A stretch of 49,555 bases of DNA, from NCBI GenBank assembly GCA_964556545.1, contig CAZKWE010000093.1, forward strand, positions 1 to 49,555, read 5' to 3'. The stretch is from JALSKU01 sp964556545 (GTDB taxonomy: Bacteria > Campylobacterota > Campylobacteria > Campylobacterales > JALSKU01). Position numbers and translations under genes: made by a program. Below are positions 8,498 through 16,614 of this stretch, piece after piece (within the stretch, counting starts at the first letter, position 1; each line of letters starts with the position of its first letter). The notes below the pieces were generated by a model. It had not been told where the DNA came from, did no database searches, and was given only the letters and a program-made list of their open reading frames with translations.

Positions 8498-9252
8498 GGA
8501 GGATTTGAAAATTCTATCAATTCTTCGGTTGTTTTTATCTCATTTGGTATATTTTTTAATGATATCTCAAATATTTTAAGTGCACTTAGTGCATCTGCAT
8601 AAGCTCTATGATGATTGTCTATATCTATATGAAGGGATTCTTTTAAAAAAGAGAGTCCGTATCTTTCAGACGGTATGGTTTTTTTTGCCAAATTTATAGT
8701 ACAAAGTCTTCTGTTTAACAACTCTTCCAACCCTATTTTTTGAAAAGATTGAGATATAAAATTATAATCAAATCTTACATTGTGTGCAATAAAAACAGCA
8801 TTGCCGATAAAATTTTTAAATTGTATCAGTATATCTTTAAGTTTTGGTGCATTTAGAAGATCATTTTTAGAAATATGCGTAATTCTTTCTATATAATCAG
8901 GTACAAAATCACTATACACAAAACTTTCAAATCTGTCTATAATTTGTCCGTTTTTGTACTTGATGGCTCCTATTTCTATGATTTGATTTTCTATCGGAGA
9001 ATTGCCGTTGGTCTCAATATCAACTATGCAAAATATTTCATCCGAATATCTTCGAAACCTTGTCATAGAAAATATTTTTTTATCCTTTTCTACAATATCA
9101 ATTCCTAAATTATTGATATACCCAATCGCCAATTCTATCTCATCATCATTAACTATCAAAGAGTTTTCTTTACACTTTTTGATAAATTCCTCTCTTGTTA
9201 TGCCATTGGGTGATGACATTTTTTCAACTATATTACTTAAGTCGCTTATCAT
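8461..9252 (-). CDS. DnaQ-like 3'-5' exonuclease (DEDDh family)
   Basis: 263 residues. The exonuclease domain (about 72-240) shows the DEDDh motifs: DIETNG (Exo I), HNVRFDYNF (Exo II) and HHRAYADAL (Exo III). Such proteins proofread as the epsilon subunit of DNA polymerase III or trim DNA/RNA in repair. The N-terminal ~65 residues form a small, possibly winged-helix region, and the C-terminus is Lys/Arg-rich (PPKRKRKKEVRNI). Its start overlaps the end of trpF by 20 bp, so it is co-translated as the last gene of the group. Whether it is the true epsilon subunit is unclear. Confidence 0.85.
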   Translation of the reverse strand: MISDLSNIVEKMSSPNGITREEFIKKCKENSLIVNDDEIELAIGYINNLGIDIVEKDKKIFSMTRFRRYSDEIFCIVDIETNGNSPIENQIIEIGAIKYKNGQIIDRFESFVYSDFVPDYIERITHISKNDLLNAPKLKDILIQFKNFIGNAVFIAHNVRFDYNFISQSFQKIGLEELLNRRLCTINLAKKTIPSERYGLSFLKESLHIDIDNHHRAYADALSALKIFEISLKNIPNEIKTTEELIEFSNPPKRKRKKEVRNI

Positions 9253-9850
9253 AATTTTTTACCAGATTTATGAAGTTTTCTATCTTTTTATGATCTTTTA
9301 TACCCTTTTCTTTTTCTACACCACTGCTTACATCATAACCGTAAAAACCCATATTTTGCACTTCTTTGATATTGTTTTCATTCAAGCCGCCCGCAAGTAT
9401 CATTTTTGAGCAGTCAACTTCCTTGAACCACTCTTTGTTAATCATTTTGCCCTCTCCTCCATAGTTTTCAACAAAAGCATCCACCAAAATGTATCTGTTT
9501 GTTTTAATAGTATAGATATCCTCTTTTGTTTTAATCCTTTTGACTTCTATATAATCACAATTAAGTTCTTTAAAAAATTCCTGTGATACTTCAAAGTGAA
9601 TCTGAGCTATATCCATACAGGTTTTTAACATTATATCGTTTATAAATTTAGGTGATTTGTTGACAAAAAGTGCCACTTTTTTTACAAAAGGAGGTAAGCT
9701 TAAAGATATTTCCCTTGCTTTTTCCGAGTTTATATATCTTGGAGATTTTTCATAAAAGACAAAACCAAGTGCATCTGCTCCTGCTTTACAGGCAAAGACA
9801 GCATCTTCAAGACTTGTTATTCCGCAAATTTTAACTTTGGCACAATTCAT
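9233..9850 (-). CDS. trpF: phosphoribosylanthranilate isomerase
   Basis: 205 residues, one TIM barrel. VKICGITSLEDA is the family's N-terminal signature with the catalytic Cys; the catalytic Asp lies in ILVDAF, and LAGGLNENN plus YGYDVSSGVE form the phosphate-binding end. It converts N-(5-phosphoribosyl)anthranilate to CdRP in tryptophan synthesis. It directly abuts rpe (stop and start adjacent at 9850/9851) and no other trp gene is present in the window, so trpF is detached from a trp operon here. Confidence 0.95.
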   Translation of the reverse strand: MNCAKVKICGITSLEDAVFACKAGADALGFVFYEKSPRYINSEKAREISLSLPPFVKKVALFVNKSPKFINDIMLKTCMDIAQIHFEVSQEFFKELNCDYIEVKRIKTKEDIYTIKTNRYILVDAFVENYGGEGKMINKEWFKEVDCSKMILAGGLNENNIKEVQNMGFYGYDVSSGVEKEKGIKDHKKIENFINLVKNYDKRLK

Positions 9851-10492
9851 TTATTGTACTTTTAAACTTCGTATTGCTGTTTTATAATCATTTTTAAACA
9901 CATAACTTCCGGCTACTACTATATCTACTCCTGCATTTTTTAAATCTTTTATATTTTTATCATTAACTCCGCCATCAACTTCTATAAGTGCATTTGATCC
10001 TTTTTTTATCAGCAAATCTTTTAATCTTTTGGCTTTTTCCAATACGGAGGGTATAAAATTCTGCCCTCCAAAACCGGGATTTACACTCATAAGAAGTATC
10101 ATATCCAAGTTATCAAGTAAAAATTCAATGCTCTCAGGCGGTGTTGACGGATTTAAAACAATGGCAGGTTTTATACCAAGATCTCTTATATGCTGCAAAA
10201 GTCTATGGGGATGTTTTTCCTTCTCTATATGAAAAGAGATATATTTTGGTTTTAAAGAAGCAAACATATCTACAAAAAATGTATTATTTTTCACCATCAA
10301 ATGAATATCAAGAGGTTTTGAGGAAGCTTTTGCAATATGTTCAACCACCACCGGGCCAAAAGTTATATTTGGTACAAAATGGCCATCCATAACATCTATA
10401 TGCAATTTGTCAGCCCCTGCTTCACAAATCGCCTTTACCTCATCATTTAATTTTCCAAAATTACACGAGAGCATACTGGGTGCTACTAACAT
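9851..10492 (-). CDS. rpe: ribulose-phosphate 3-epimerase
   Basis: 213 residues, TIM barrel. APSMLSCNF, LHIDVMDGHFVPNITFG and MSVNPGFGGQ are the family signatures, carrying the two catalytic Asp and the metal-binding His/Asp residues; IEVDGGVND closes the site. It interconverts ribulose-5-phosphate and xylulose-5-phosphate (pentose phosphate pathway, or a carbon-fixation cycle elsewhere). It lies 27 bp after the STAS/CheX gene with AAGGAAAAAA before the ATG, and is followed immediately by trpF. Confidence 0.96.
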   Translation of the reverse strand: MLVAPSMLSCNFGKLNDEVKAICEAGADKLHIDVMDGHFVPNITFGPVVVEHIAKASSKPLDIHLMVKNNTFFVDMFASLKPKYISFHIEKEKHPHRLLQHIRDLGIKPAIVLNPSTPPESIEFLLDNLDMILLMSVNPGFGGQNFIPSVLEKAKRLKDLLIKKGSNALIEVDGGVNDKNIKDLKNAGVDIVVAGSYVFKNDYKTAIRSLKVQ

Positions 10493-10518
10493 TTTTTTCC
10501 TTTTTTCAAATCATTTAT

Positions 10519-11907
10519 TTATCTACTTAGAAATAATTCTAAAGTTTCGCCTTCAAAGTCAAGCTCTATGCAGACACCCTTCGTATCACCAAAAAATTCC
10601 CTGGCCAAAGTTAAATCCTGAAATACTCTTGGAAGTGTTGTTTCTATATCTGTTTTATGAAGCTTAAAATCCGATTTTATTTTTGAAGCTATTATATTGG
10701 CATACTCGCTTAATGCATCATAAAGCTCTTCTTTTTTTGAACTGTTATTTATAAATATTTTACAAGTTTCTAAAAGTAATTTTTTTGAGAATATCATAGA
10801 AAATGTTGCATCTATATTTTTGTAAACTCCAAACAAAACTATAAAATATTCTTTCTTTTCATCAAGTTTCAAAATATCTATCTTGACACTCTTTTTTTTA
10901 CCTTTTTTTTGGGAAAGCATTTCGGTTATATGAATAGCAGTATCTACAAATGTATTTAAATGTGCTATGATATTTTTTGTAAGTTTTTTATTTTTTTCCG
11001 GAACTTTACCTCCGCTAAGAGACTCTTTTTGTATCTCCTCATCTGATAAAAATTCTTCCATATTTTTATAAAGTACAATACCCGAATCCTCAAGATCATT
11101 TTTTAACCGGGGGCTGAGCTTTTTATCATTTACACCTACCATACAAAATGTTGTGCCATATTCTGCCCCTGCGGTTGAGAGTTTTGCCAAAAAATTTACT
11201 CCGTGTATATTCATAGATGAAACATTTGTCACATCAAATACAAAAACTTTAAAACCGACTCTTAAAAGGTTGTTGTGATAAACCGTATCAAATTTTTTAA
11301 CAATATCCGAATCGATAAAATTATTTAAAATATAAAATATCATATTGTTTTTTATATGTATATTTATCCTGTGTTCGGCATTTGCTATGTATGAATAGTG
11401 AACTACTATACCATATTTTATATATTCATCTTCTTTTTCTTTAAAATCACCAAAATTTTTTGCAACATAAGGCTTGTAACCCATTTCATACAATTCAATA
11501 GCAAGTTGATTTTTTTGATCCGCATCTTCATTGTATATAAGTATTTTTTTTTCACCATCACTGTTTTCATCAAAAAACAGCGACATAACTTTTAAATTTT
11601 CAAAAAGAGAGAATTCCAAATCTCCATCAAACATAGAGAGTATAGTTTTGTATTTTTTATCATCATATTCACAAAAACCTATGGCACAATGTATTTTGTC
11701 TTGTATTATTTTTAAAGAATCAACCAATATGGACAATCCTTTTTTATTGAAAAAAACTATTTTTTTTAAAGAGACAAATACTGCATTTGGTTTTTTAGAA
11801 ATTACAAAACCACTGTCGGAAGGCTCAATGATTATAGATGCATTCAAACCGTCCAAAAATCCCTGAGGGTAAAAAATTGCCGTATTTTTTTTTATTACAG
11901 GTCTCAT
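10519..11907 (-). CDS. multidomain signalling protein: STAS-like, pseudo-receiver, STAS-like, CheX-like
   Basis: 462 residues with no transmembrane segment. About residues 1-100 and 188-290 have the strand/helix rhythm and motifs (VFVFDVTNVSSMNIHGVNFL) of STAS domains. Between them, 120-200 looks like a response-regulator fold (KILIYNEDADQ) but the phospho-acceptor position reads VVH, not Asp, so it probably cannot be phosphorylated. Residues ~310-455 resemble the CheC/CheX phosphatase fold: DALSEYANIIASKIK is close to the catalytic E-x2-N pattern and is followed by a LPRVF strand. Its start overlaps the upstream HDOD gene by 4 bp. CheX would dephosphorylate CheY-like proteins; the exact target is unknown. 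Confidence 0.6.
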   Translation of the reverse strand: MRPVIKKNTAIFYPQGFLDGLNASIIIEPSDSGFVISKKPNAVFVSLKKIVFFNKKGLSILVDSLKIIQDKIHCAIGFCEYDDKKYKTILSMFDGDLEFSLFENLKVMSLFFDENSDGEKKILIYNEDADQKNQLAIELYEMGYKPYVAKNFGDFKEKEDEYIKYGIVVHYSYIANAEHRINIHIKNNMIFYILNNFIDSDIVKKFDTVYHNNLLRVGFKVFVFDVTNVSSMNIHGVNFLAKLSTAGAEYGTTFCMVGVNDKKLSPRLKNDLEDSGIVLYKNMEEFLSDEEIQKESLSGGKVPEKNKKLTKNIIAHLNTFVDTAIHITEMLSQKKGKKKSVKIDILKLDEKKEYFIVLFGVYKNIDATFSMIFSKKLLLETCKIFINNSSKKEELYDALSEYANIIASKIKSDFKLHKTDIETTLPRVFQDLTLAREFFGDTKGVCIELDFEGETLELFLSR

Positions 11908-12695
11908 CTGCTCTCAACTATTTGCATAAAATCTTCATAAACTTCACTAACAAATTCCACATCAAATTCTATAAAATCATTTAATCCCGCTTCAATATAC
12001 TTTGGTTTGGAAAGTTCATAAAACATTAAAAGATGAATATATTTTGTAAGTTTTGAAAAGTTGGTGTTATCTTCGTTTTTTTTGGAAATATACTCTACAA
12101 ATCTTATAGAGTTTTCATTTAATTCCCATTTTTTACAAATAATCATAAAAATATCAAAAAGTTTATATCCGCTCATTTTATAGAGTATTTCATCATAACT
12201 CATATTTTTGTGCAACTTTAAAAGTTTTACCTCATCTATATTTTCTTCAAAAATATTTTCACAAATAACAATAGAAGCGGGCAACAAGGAAACAACAGAA
12301 GCGATAGATATGCTGTTTTGATTTTCATGATTTAATATTTTATTCCAGTTATGTATCAAAGAAGTCTGCAATATTTGAAAATCACTATTTGTAATACCAA
12401 AAACTTTCCAAGATTTTGGCAAAATTAGTTTGGCATAGTAGGCATTTACTATCTGAGATGCTTTTTCGATGCCAAGTATTGAAAAGATTTGCTCAATATT
12501 TGTTATTTGGTCTCTAAAACCAAATATCGGTTTATTTACCAAAGTAATAAGATAATGGGTAAATGCAGGGTCTTTTAAAGCATTTTTAGCAGCTTTGTTT
12601 AAATCACCCTCCTCCAAAAATTTTGCACATTGCTGTACATTTTTTGGAATTGCCGGAATATTTTCTATAAATTTTTCAATTTTTCTTTTTAACAT
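11904..12695 (-). CDS. HDOD domain protein
   Basis: About 263 residues. The N-terminus (IEKFIENIPAIPKNVQQCAKFLEEGDLNKAAKNALKDPAF) has the opening pattern of HDOD domains: a P-x-P-x-x motif, a helix, then an acidic-loop/DP segment. No HD metal-binding His-Asp pair is visible, as expected for HDOD. These proteins act in bacterial signalling without a known catalytic activity. I chose the ATG at 12693-12695; a TTG 16 codons earlier (12743) is also possible and neither has a convincing ribosome site. It is the first gene of the group and is translationally coupled to the STAS/CheX gene. Confidence 0.7.
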   Translation of the reverse strand: MLKRKIEKFIENIPAIPKNVQQCAKFLEEGDLNKAAKNALKDPAFTHYLITLVNKPIFGFRDQITNIEQIFSILGIEKASQIVNAYYAKLILPKSWKVFGITNSDFQILQTSLIHNWNKILNHENQNSISIASVVSLLPASIVICENIFEENIDEVKLLKLHKNMSYDEILYKMSGYKLFDIFMIICKKWELNENSIRFVEYISKKNEDNTNFSKLTKYIHLLMFYELSKPKYIEAGLNDFIEFDVEFVSEVYEDFMQIVESR

Positions 12696-12762
12696 GAGTG
12701 TTATTTTATCTATTATTTTATAAAACAGAGGTAAATTAAGCAAAAATTTTGTTATTTTTCTA

Positions 12763-12768
12763 TATAAT
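12763..12768 (+). promoter_or_regulatory. -10 box of rpmB promoter
   Basis: TATAAT 33 bases before the rpmB ATG, followed by ACGAGGA as ribosome site. It sits in the divergent gap shared with the HDOD gene. Confidence 0.6.
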
Positions 12769-12800
12769 TATCCACCAATTTTACTACACGAGGAAATATT

Positions 12801-12989
12801 ATGGCAAGAAGATGTGCAGTCAGCGGAAAAGGACCTGCAGTTGGAAACAATGTAAGTCACGCTCACAATAAAACAAAAAGAAGATTTTTACCGAATCTAA
12901 GAACTATAAGAGTAACCTTGGAAGACGGTACAAGAAAAAAAATAAAAGTAGCAGCTTCTACTCTTAGAACAATGAAGAAGAATTCATAA
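12801..12989 (+). CDS. rpmB: 50S ribosomal protein L28
   Basis: 62 residues, the normal length. MARRCAVSGKGPAVGNNVSH is the L28 N-terminus, and NKTKRRFLPNL and the basic C-terminus match the family. It is a structural protein of the large ribosomal subunit. It has its own promoter and a good ribosome site, and the K+ channel gene follows 32 bp later. Confidence 0.97.
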   Translation: MARRCAVSGKGPAVGNNVSHAHNKTKRRFLPNLRTIRVTLEDGTRKKIKVAASTLRTMKKNS

Positions 12990-13021
12990 TTCTGTCAAAC
13001 TAATACCAAAAGGAGGTCTTA

Positions 13022-14158
13022 TTGAGTTTTGTCTCAAAAATTAAGCACCTCCTAAATTGGAAAGAATCCCAAAAACCACATATCAATCTAAATACCGATC
13101 TGTATCTTCAACTTAAGCCTTTAAGATTGCCGCTTATACTCACGGTGCTTCTTATCATGCTTGGAAGTCTGGGATATATGGCCATAGATAACTTTTCACT
13201 TATGGATGCCATATATCAAACAGGTATTACCTTTACAACAGTCGGATATGGCGAAATAGCTCCGATTTCCGATATGGGCAGAATTTTTACAATAACTCTT
13301 ATCATTGTAGGTTTCGGAGTTTTTTCATTTTCCATAGGAATACTTATAGAAGTTATAAACAAAGGGGATCTTTTAAGGATACTAAAGGAGAGAAATATGC
13401 TATATAAAGTAGCAAGATTAACAAATCATTTTGTGATTTTTTACCAAAACAGTTATACAATAGAGCTTTCAAAACAATTCAGAGAAAATCATATCCCGTT
13501 TGTAGTTGTTGATGATTTGGAAAATTTAGAACAAATAGCAAACACATACTCTTATCCCTATTATCTACGAACAAACCCTCAATCAAACAGTGCCATACTA
13601 AAAGCACACCTCTCAAGTGCAAAAGGAGCCATATCTCTCTCTGCGAATATTGCGGAGAATATAGCCCTTATTTCCATTATAAGATTATATGAAAAAGAGA
13701 TAAAAAGAAAAAAACCATTTCAAATAATGACATATGCAAGCAGTACTGAAGATATAGAAAAATTAAAAAAACTGGGAGCCGATAATGTCATATCACCTGC
13801 AAAACTTTTGGCACAAAGAATAAGTGCAGTAAGTGTTAGACCGGATATGCAAAATATACTTGAAGAATTTTTATACAAAAAAGATACTCCTCTTGATATT
13901 GAAGAGATAAAAATACCTGAATATTCATGGATAAGACTTAAAAAAATAAAAGAAGCCAAATTTAGAAACAGATTAAATGTCAGTATTGTAGGTATTAGAG
14001 ACAGACATGGCAAGTTTACCGCCATTCCCAATGGCGACACACTTATAACCAGCGGGGCGACACTTTTGGTAATTGGCTCAAGTAAAAATATATCACTTAC
14101 CAAACAGTATATAAACAAAAAACAAAAACCTGTTCAGTTAAAGGAAACAAATGTTTGA
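13022..14158 (+). CDS. two-TM potassium channel with degenerate RCK domain
   Basis: 378 residues. Two membrane helices (about 33-53 and 92-115) flank a pore loop with the selectivity filter TTVGYGE, so this is a K+ channel of the inner membrane. The cytosolic part has an RCK/TrkA-N-like region, but the GxGxxG nucleotide loop is replaced by FYQNSYT; the second-strand acidic pair (VVVDD) is kept. A TrkA-C-like domain follows (about 285-365). Start: TTG with AAAAGGAGG 5 bases upstream, which decides it. The TGA stop lies inside the argJ start, an 8-bp overlap. Confidence 0.85.
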   Translation: MSFVSKIKHLLNWKESQKPHINLNTDLYLQLKPLRLPLILTVLLIMLGSLGYMAIDNFSLMDAIYQTGITFTTVGYGEIAPISDMGRIFTITLIIVGFGVFSFSIGILIEVINKGDLLRILKERNMLYKVARLTNHFVIFYQNSYTIELSKQFRENHIPFVVVDDLENLEQIANTYSYPYYLRTNPQSNSAILKAHLSSAKGAISLSANIAENIALISIIRLYEKEIKRKKPFQIMTYASSTEDIEKLKKLGADNVISPAKLLAQRISAVSVRPDMQNILEEFLYKKDTPLDIEEIKIPEYSWIRLKKIKEAKFRNRLNVSIVGIRDRHGKFTAIPNGDTLITSGATLLVIGSSKNISLTKQYINKKQKPVQLKETNV

Positions 14159-15344
14159 ACTTATATCATTAAAAAATGCTCTTGATAATGTGGATGGATT
14201 TTACAGTGAAGGAGTAAATGCGGGACTTAAAGAAAAAGATAAAGATTTGGCTTTTATAAGAAGTGACATACTGTGTGATATTTCAGCTGTTTTTACTACC
14301 AACAAGTTTCAAGCAGCACCTATAAAACATTTTAAAAAATATCCGAAAGATTTCAAAACAAATTTTATACTCATAAATTCAAAAAATGCAAATGCTATGA
14401 CTTCAAAAAAAGGCATAGAAGATATAGATGAGATACTTAATTTTTTAAAACAAGCATATCCTTATCCAAATATCACCAATCCCGTTATGAGCTCAACCGG
14501 CGTTATAGGCTACAGACTTCCAAAAGAAAAAATTATAAACGGATTTAAAAAATTTAATTTTGATGCAAAAAACAGCAATTCTGCCGCCCGGGCAATTATG
14601 ACAACAGATACTTTTCAAAAAGATTTGTGTTTTAAAGTAATACTTGAAGACAATTCAAGTTTTTTTATAGCTGCAATCTGCAAAGGTGCAGGTATGATAA
14701 ATCCGGCCATGGCAACTATGCTCTGCTTTATAATAACAGATGCAAATATACCAAAAAACGATATGGATGAATTGCTTGAAAATGCGGTTAAAAACTCTTT
14801 CAACAAGATAAGTGTGGATGGTGACACATCAACTAATGATACAGTTATGCTTCTATCCAATAAAAAAAGCGGAGTGTATAATAAAAGTGCTTTTAAAACC
14901 GCACTTGATACCATAACCAAAGAGTTGGCACTTCAAATATTAAAAGATGCGGAAGGTTCAAACAAAGTAGTAGCTTTTGAAGTTAAAAATGCAGCTTCAC
15001 AAGATGATGCCAAAAAAGCTGCCGCAATGTTAAGCAATTCGCTTTTGGTAAAAACAGCTCTGTTTGGAGAAGATCCGAACTGGGGCAGGCTGGGCTCTAC
15101 CATAGGAGCAAGCGGTATAGAGTGTGATGAAGAGAAGCTTACAATAAGCTATGATAATATCACGGTATATAAAAACGGTATCAATAAAATGGATAAATAC
15201 ACGGAAGAAAAGGCTGCAAAAATATTGTCTCAAGATAGTTTTAAAATCACTTGCGATATAGGAGTCGGGGAGTATTCATACACATCATACGGGTGCGATT
15301 TAAGCTATGAATATATAAAAATAAATGCAGACTACAGAACATAA
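14151..15344 (+). CDS. argJ: bifunctional glutamate N-acetyltransferase / amino-acid acetyltransferase
   Basis: 397 residues, full length. ArgJ transfers the acetyl group from N-acetylornithine to glutamate, recycling it in arginine synthesis. It is made as a proenzyme that cuts itself before a Thr; the cleavage motif is MINPAMATMLCF with the Ala-Thr bond. DGDTSTNDT and the C-terminal FGEDPNWGR are also typical. Translation overlaps the end of the K+ channel gene by 8 bp. Mono- or bifunctionality cannot be told from sequence. Confidence 0.95.
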   Translation: MFELISLKNALDNVDGFYSEGVNAGLKEKDKDLAFIRSDILCDISAVFTTNKFQAAPIKHFKKYPKDFKTNFILINSKNANAMTSKKGIEDIDEILNFLKQAYPYPNITNPVMSSTGVIGYRLPKEKIINGFKKFNFDAKNSNSAARAIMTTDTFQKDLCFKVILEDNSSFFIAAICKGAGMINPAMATMLCFIITDANIPKNDMDELLENAVKNSFNKISVDGDTSTNDTVMLLSNKKSGVYNKSAFKTALDTITKELALQILKDAEGSNKVVAFEVKNAASQDDAKKAAAMLSNSLLVKTALFGEDPNWGRLGSTIGASGIECDEEKLTISYDNITVYKNGINKMDKYTEEKAAKILSQDSFKITCDIGVGEYSYTSYGCDLSYEYIKINADYRT

Positions 15345-15371
15345 ATAATCCTATATTAATCATAAAAAAGA

Positions 15372-15377
15372 TATAAT
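15372..15377 (+). promoter_or_regulatory. -10 box upstream of YdcH-like gene
   Basis: TATAAT in the 59-bp gap after argJ, 27 bases before the next ATG. Confidence 0.5.
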
Positions 15378-15403
15378 TACAAAAATTACCAATAGGAGAA
15401 AAG

Positions 15404-15631
15404 ATGCTACACGAATATAGAGATATAGTTAGCAAATTAAAGTCGGAAAATGCACATTTTGCAAAAATATTTGAAAGACATAATGAACTTGACAGACAAA
15501 TAACAGAAGTTGAAGAAGGCAGAGAACATATGAGTGATTTTGAACTTGACAAGCTAAAAAAAGAAAAATTAGCTCTTAAAGATGAAGCTTACGCAATGGT
15601 TTTAGCATATAAAAAAGAACACAATCTATAA
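15404..15631 (+). CDS. YdcH/DUF465 family small protein
   Basis: 75 residues, all helical and charged: HEYRDIVSKLKSENAHFAKIFERHNELDRQITEVEEG matches the two-helix DUF465 (YdcH) pattern with the conserved F/H and Leu positions. AGGAG lies 8 bases before the ATG. It has its own promoter-like box and a stem-loop after it, so it is probably monocistronic. The cellular role of this family is not established. Confidence 0.85.
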   Translation: MLHEYRDIVSKLKSENAHFAKIFERHNELDRQITEVEEGREHMSDFELDKLKKEKLALKDEAYAMVLAYKKEHNL

Positions 15632-15641
15632 TACATCATAC

Positions 15642-15669
15642 AAATCAGAGGATTAATTTCCTCTGATTT
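15642..15669 (+). terminator. stem-loop after YdcH-like gene
   Basis: Perfect 11-bp stem AAATCAGAGGA (15642-15652) with its complement at 15659-15669, 6-base loop. The following T-run is short (ATTTATTG), so it is a moderate terminator at best. The next ~145 bp up to magIII hold nothing I can support. Confidence 0.6.
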
Positions 15670-15816
15670 ATTGATCAAAAAACTTTCGCACTGTACAATA
15701 TCCTATCATTGAGCATAATACCGGTTTAACAATTCATTTCGTAATTTATAAAATTTGCATCTATCTCTTGTGTATCCTGTGTGGCACATCCTTATCAATC
15801 TTGTATATAAAAATTT

Positions 15817-16482
15817 TTATTCCCTGCTTCTCATCTCTTTTGCATACTCTACTATCTTTCCGTGAAATCTTGCAAAAATTTCATATATCGGTTTTTTCTC
15901 ACCGTATATTTTATAGATTTTATCCAAATTTTTTAAAATTCCACTTTCACACCACTCTCTTAATTCATCATACTCTTCAAAGTTATATCCAAATTTATTC
16001 AAAACTCTTGCGGTATAATTATCTACAGGTAAAATATCTCTAAAACAGGCATAACAAAGAATACTATCACAGCTCTCCTTGCCGATTCCTTTTTGTTCCA
16101 AAAGCCATTCCCTGTCAACCTTATCTTGAAAAATCTTAAAATTTCCAAAATCTCTTAATATGTTATTCGCTAAAAGTTTGAGTCTTTTTGCCTTTGTATT
16201 GTAAAAACCACTTGGCTTTATAAGAGTTGATAAAATTTTAGTATCACATTTGCTTAAAGATTCCAAGCTTAAAAGATTTTTTTCTTTGATATTATTCAAA
16301 GCCTTTTCAACTTTTTGCCACTTTGTCTGCTGAGTTAAAATAGCTCCGACAACCACTTCAAAACTACCGCTGTTAGGCCACCAGAGGGGATCTTTTGAAT
16401 TTTTTATATATCCGGATTCTTTTAAATATTTAAACAATTCGAAACTATCGCTTATTTCGATTTCTAATTTTTTATATTTCAT
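15817..16482 (-). CDS. magIII: 3-methyladenine DNA glycosylase, MagIII type
   Basis: 221 residues, an endonuclease III-fold (HhH-GPD) protein. WWPN, VVVGAILTQQTKW, PSGFYNTKAKRL, REWLLEQKGIGKES, SILCYAC, VDNYTARV and ARFHGKIVEY line up with the Helicobacter pylori MagIII enzyme, a base-excision repair glycosylase for 3-methyladenine. The helix-hairpin-helix is QKGIGKES; the Asp in VDNY is the likely catalytic residue. There is no C-terminal 4Fe-4S Cys cluster, unlike Nth. I start at the ATG at 16480-16482 because AAAGGAG precedes it; an upstream ATG would add residues encoded by repeat DNA. Confidence 0.88.
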   Translation of the reverse strand: MKYKKLEIEISDSFELFKYLKESGYIKNSKDPLWWPNSGSFEVVVGAILTQQTKWQKVEKALNNIKEKNLLSLESLSKCDTKILSTLIKPSGFYNTKAKRLKLLANNILRDFGNFKIFQDKVDREWLLEQKGIGKESCDSILCYACFRDILPVDNYTARVLNKFGYNFEEYDELREWCESGILKNLDKIYKIYGEKKPIYEIFARFHGKIVEYAKEMRSRE

Positions 16483-16541
16483 TTTAAAATCTCCTTTTTG
16501 CCGGAAATGAATTCCAACAAAAATTCCTATCACTTTGGGGT

Positions 16542-16569
16542 CCCCACAAAATTTTAAAATTTTGTGGGG
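16542..16569. repeat. 28-bp perfect palindrome
   Basis: Two 14-base arms, CCCCACAAAATTTT and its exact complement, with no loop. A second overlapping palindrome, GGGGTCCCC, lies at 16537-16545, so two alternative hairpins can form. It lies in the 132-bp gap between ymdB and magIII, where the DNA looks like a dispersed repeat element. Confidence 0.85.
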
Positions 16570-16580
16570 TAAAACTTATG

Positions 16581-16609
16581 CTACGCCTGTCGGCGAGAGA
16601 AACAATCAT
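16581..16609 (+). repeat. dispersed 29-bp repeat, copy A
   Basis: The same 29 bases, with one mismatch, occur at 47305-47333 in the racemase patch. It contains the short inverted repeat GCC-TGTC-GGC and then GAGAGAAACAATCAT, which also pairs imperfectly with the end of ymdB (16626-16647), so it may help form the ymdB terminator. Confidence 0.75.
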
Positions 16610-16614
16610 AGATT

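Noticed and set aside
16537..16610. CRISPR array or insertion-sequence end
   Set aside because: No regular spaced repeats and no transposase frame are present.
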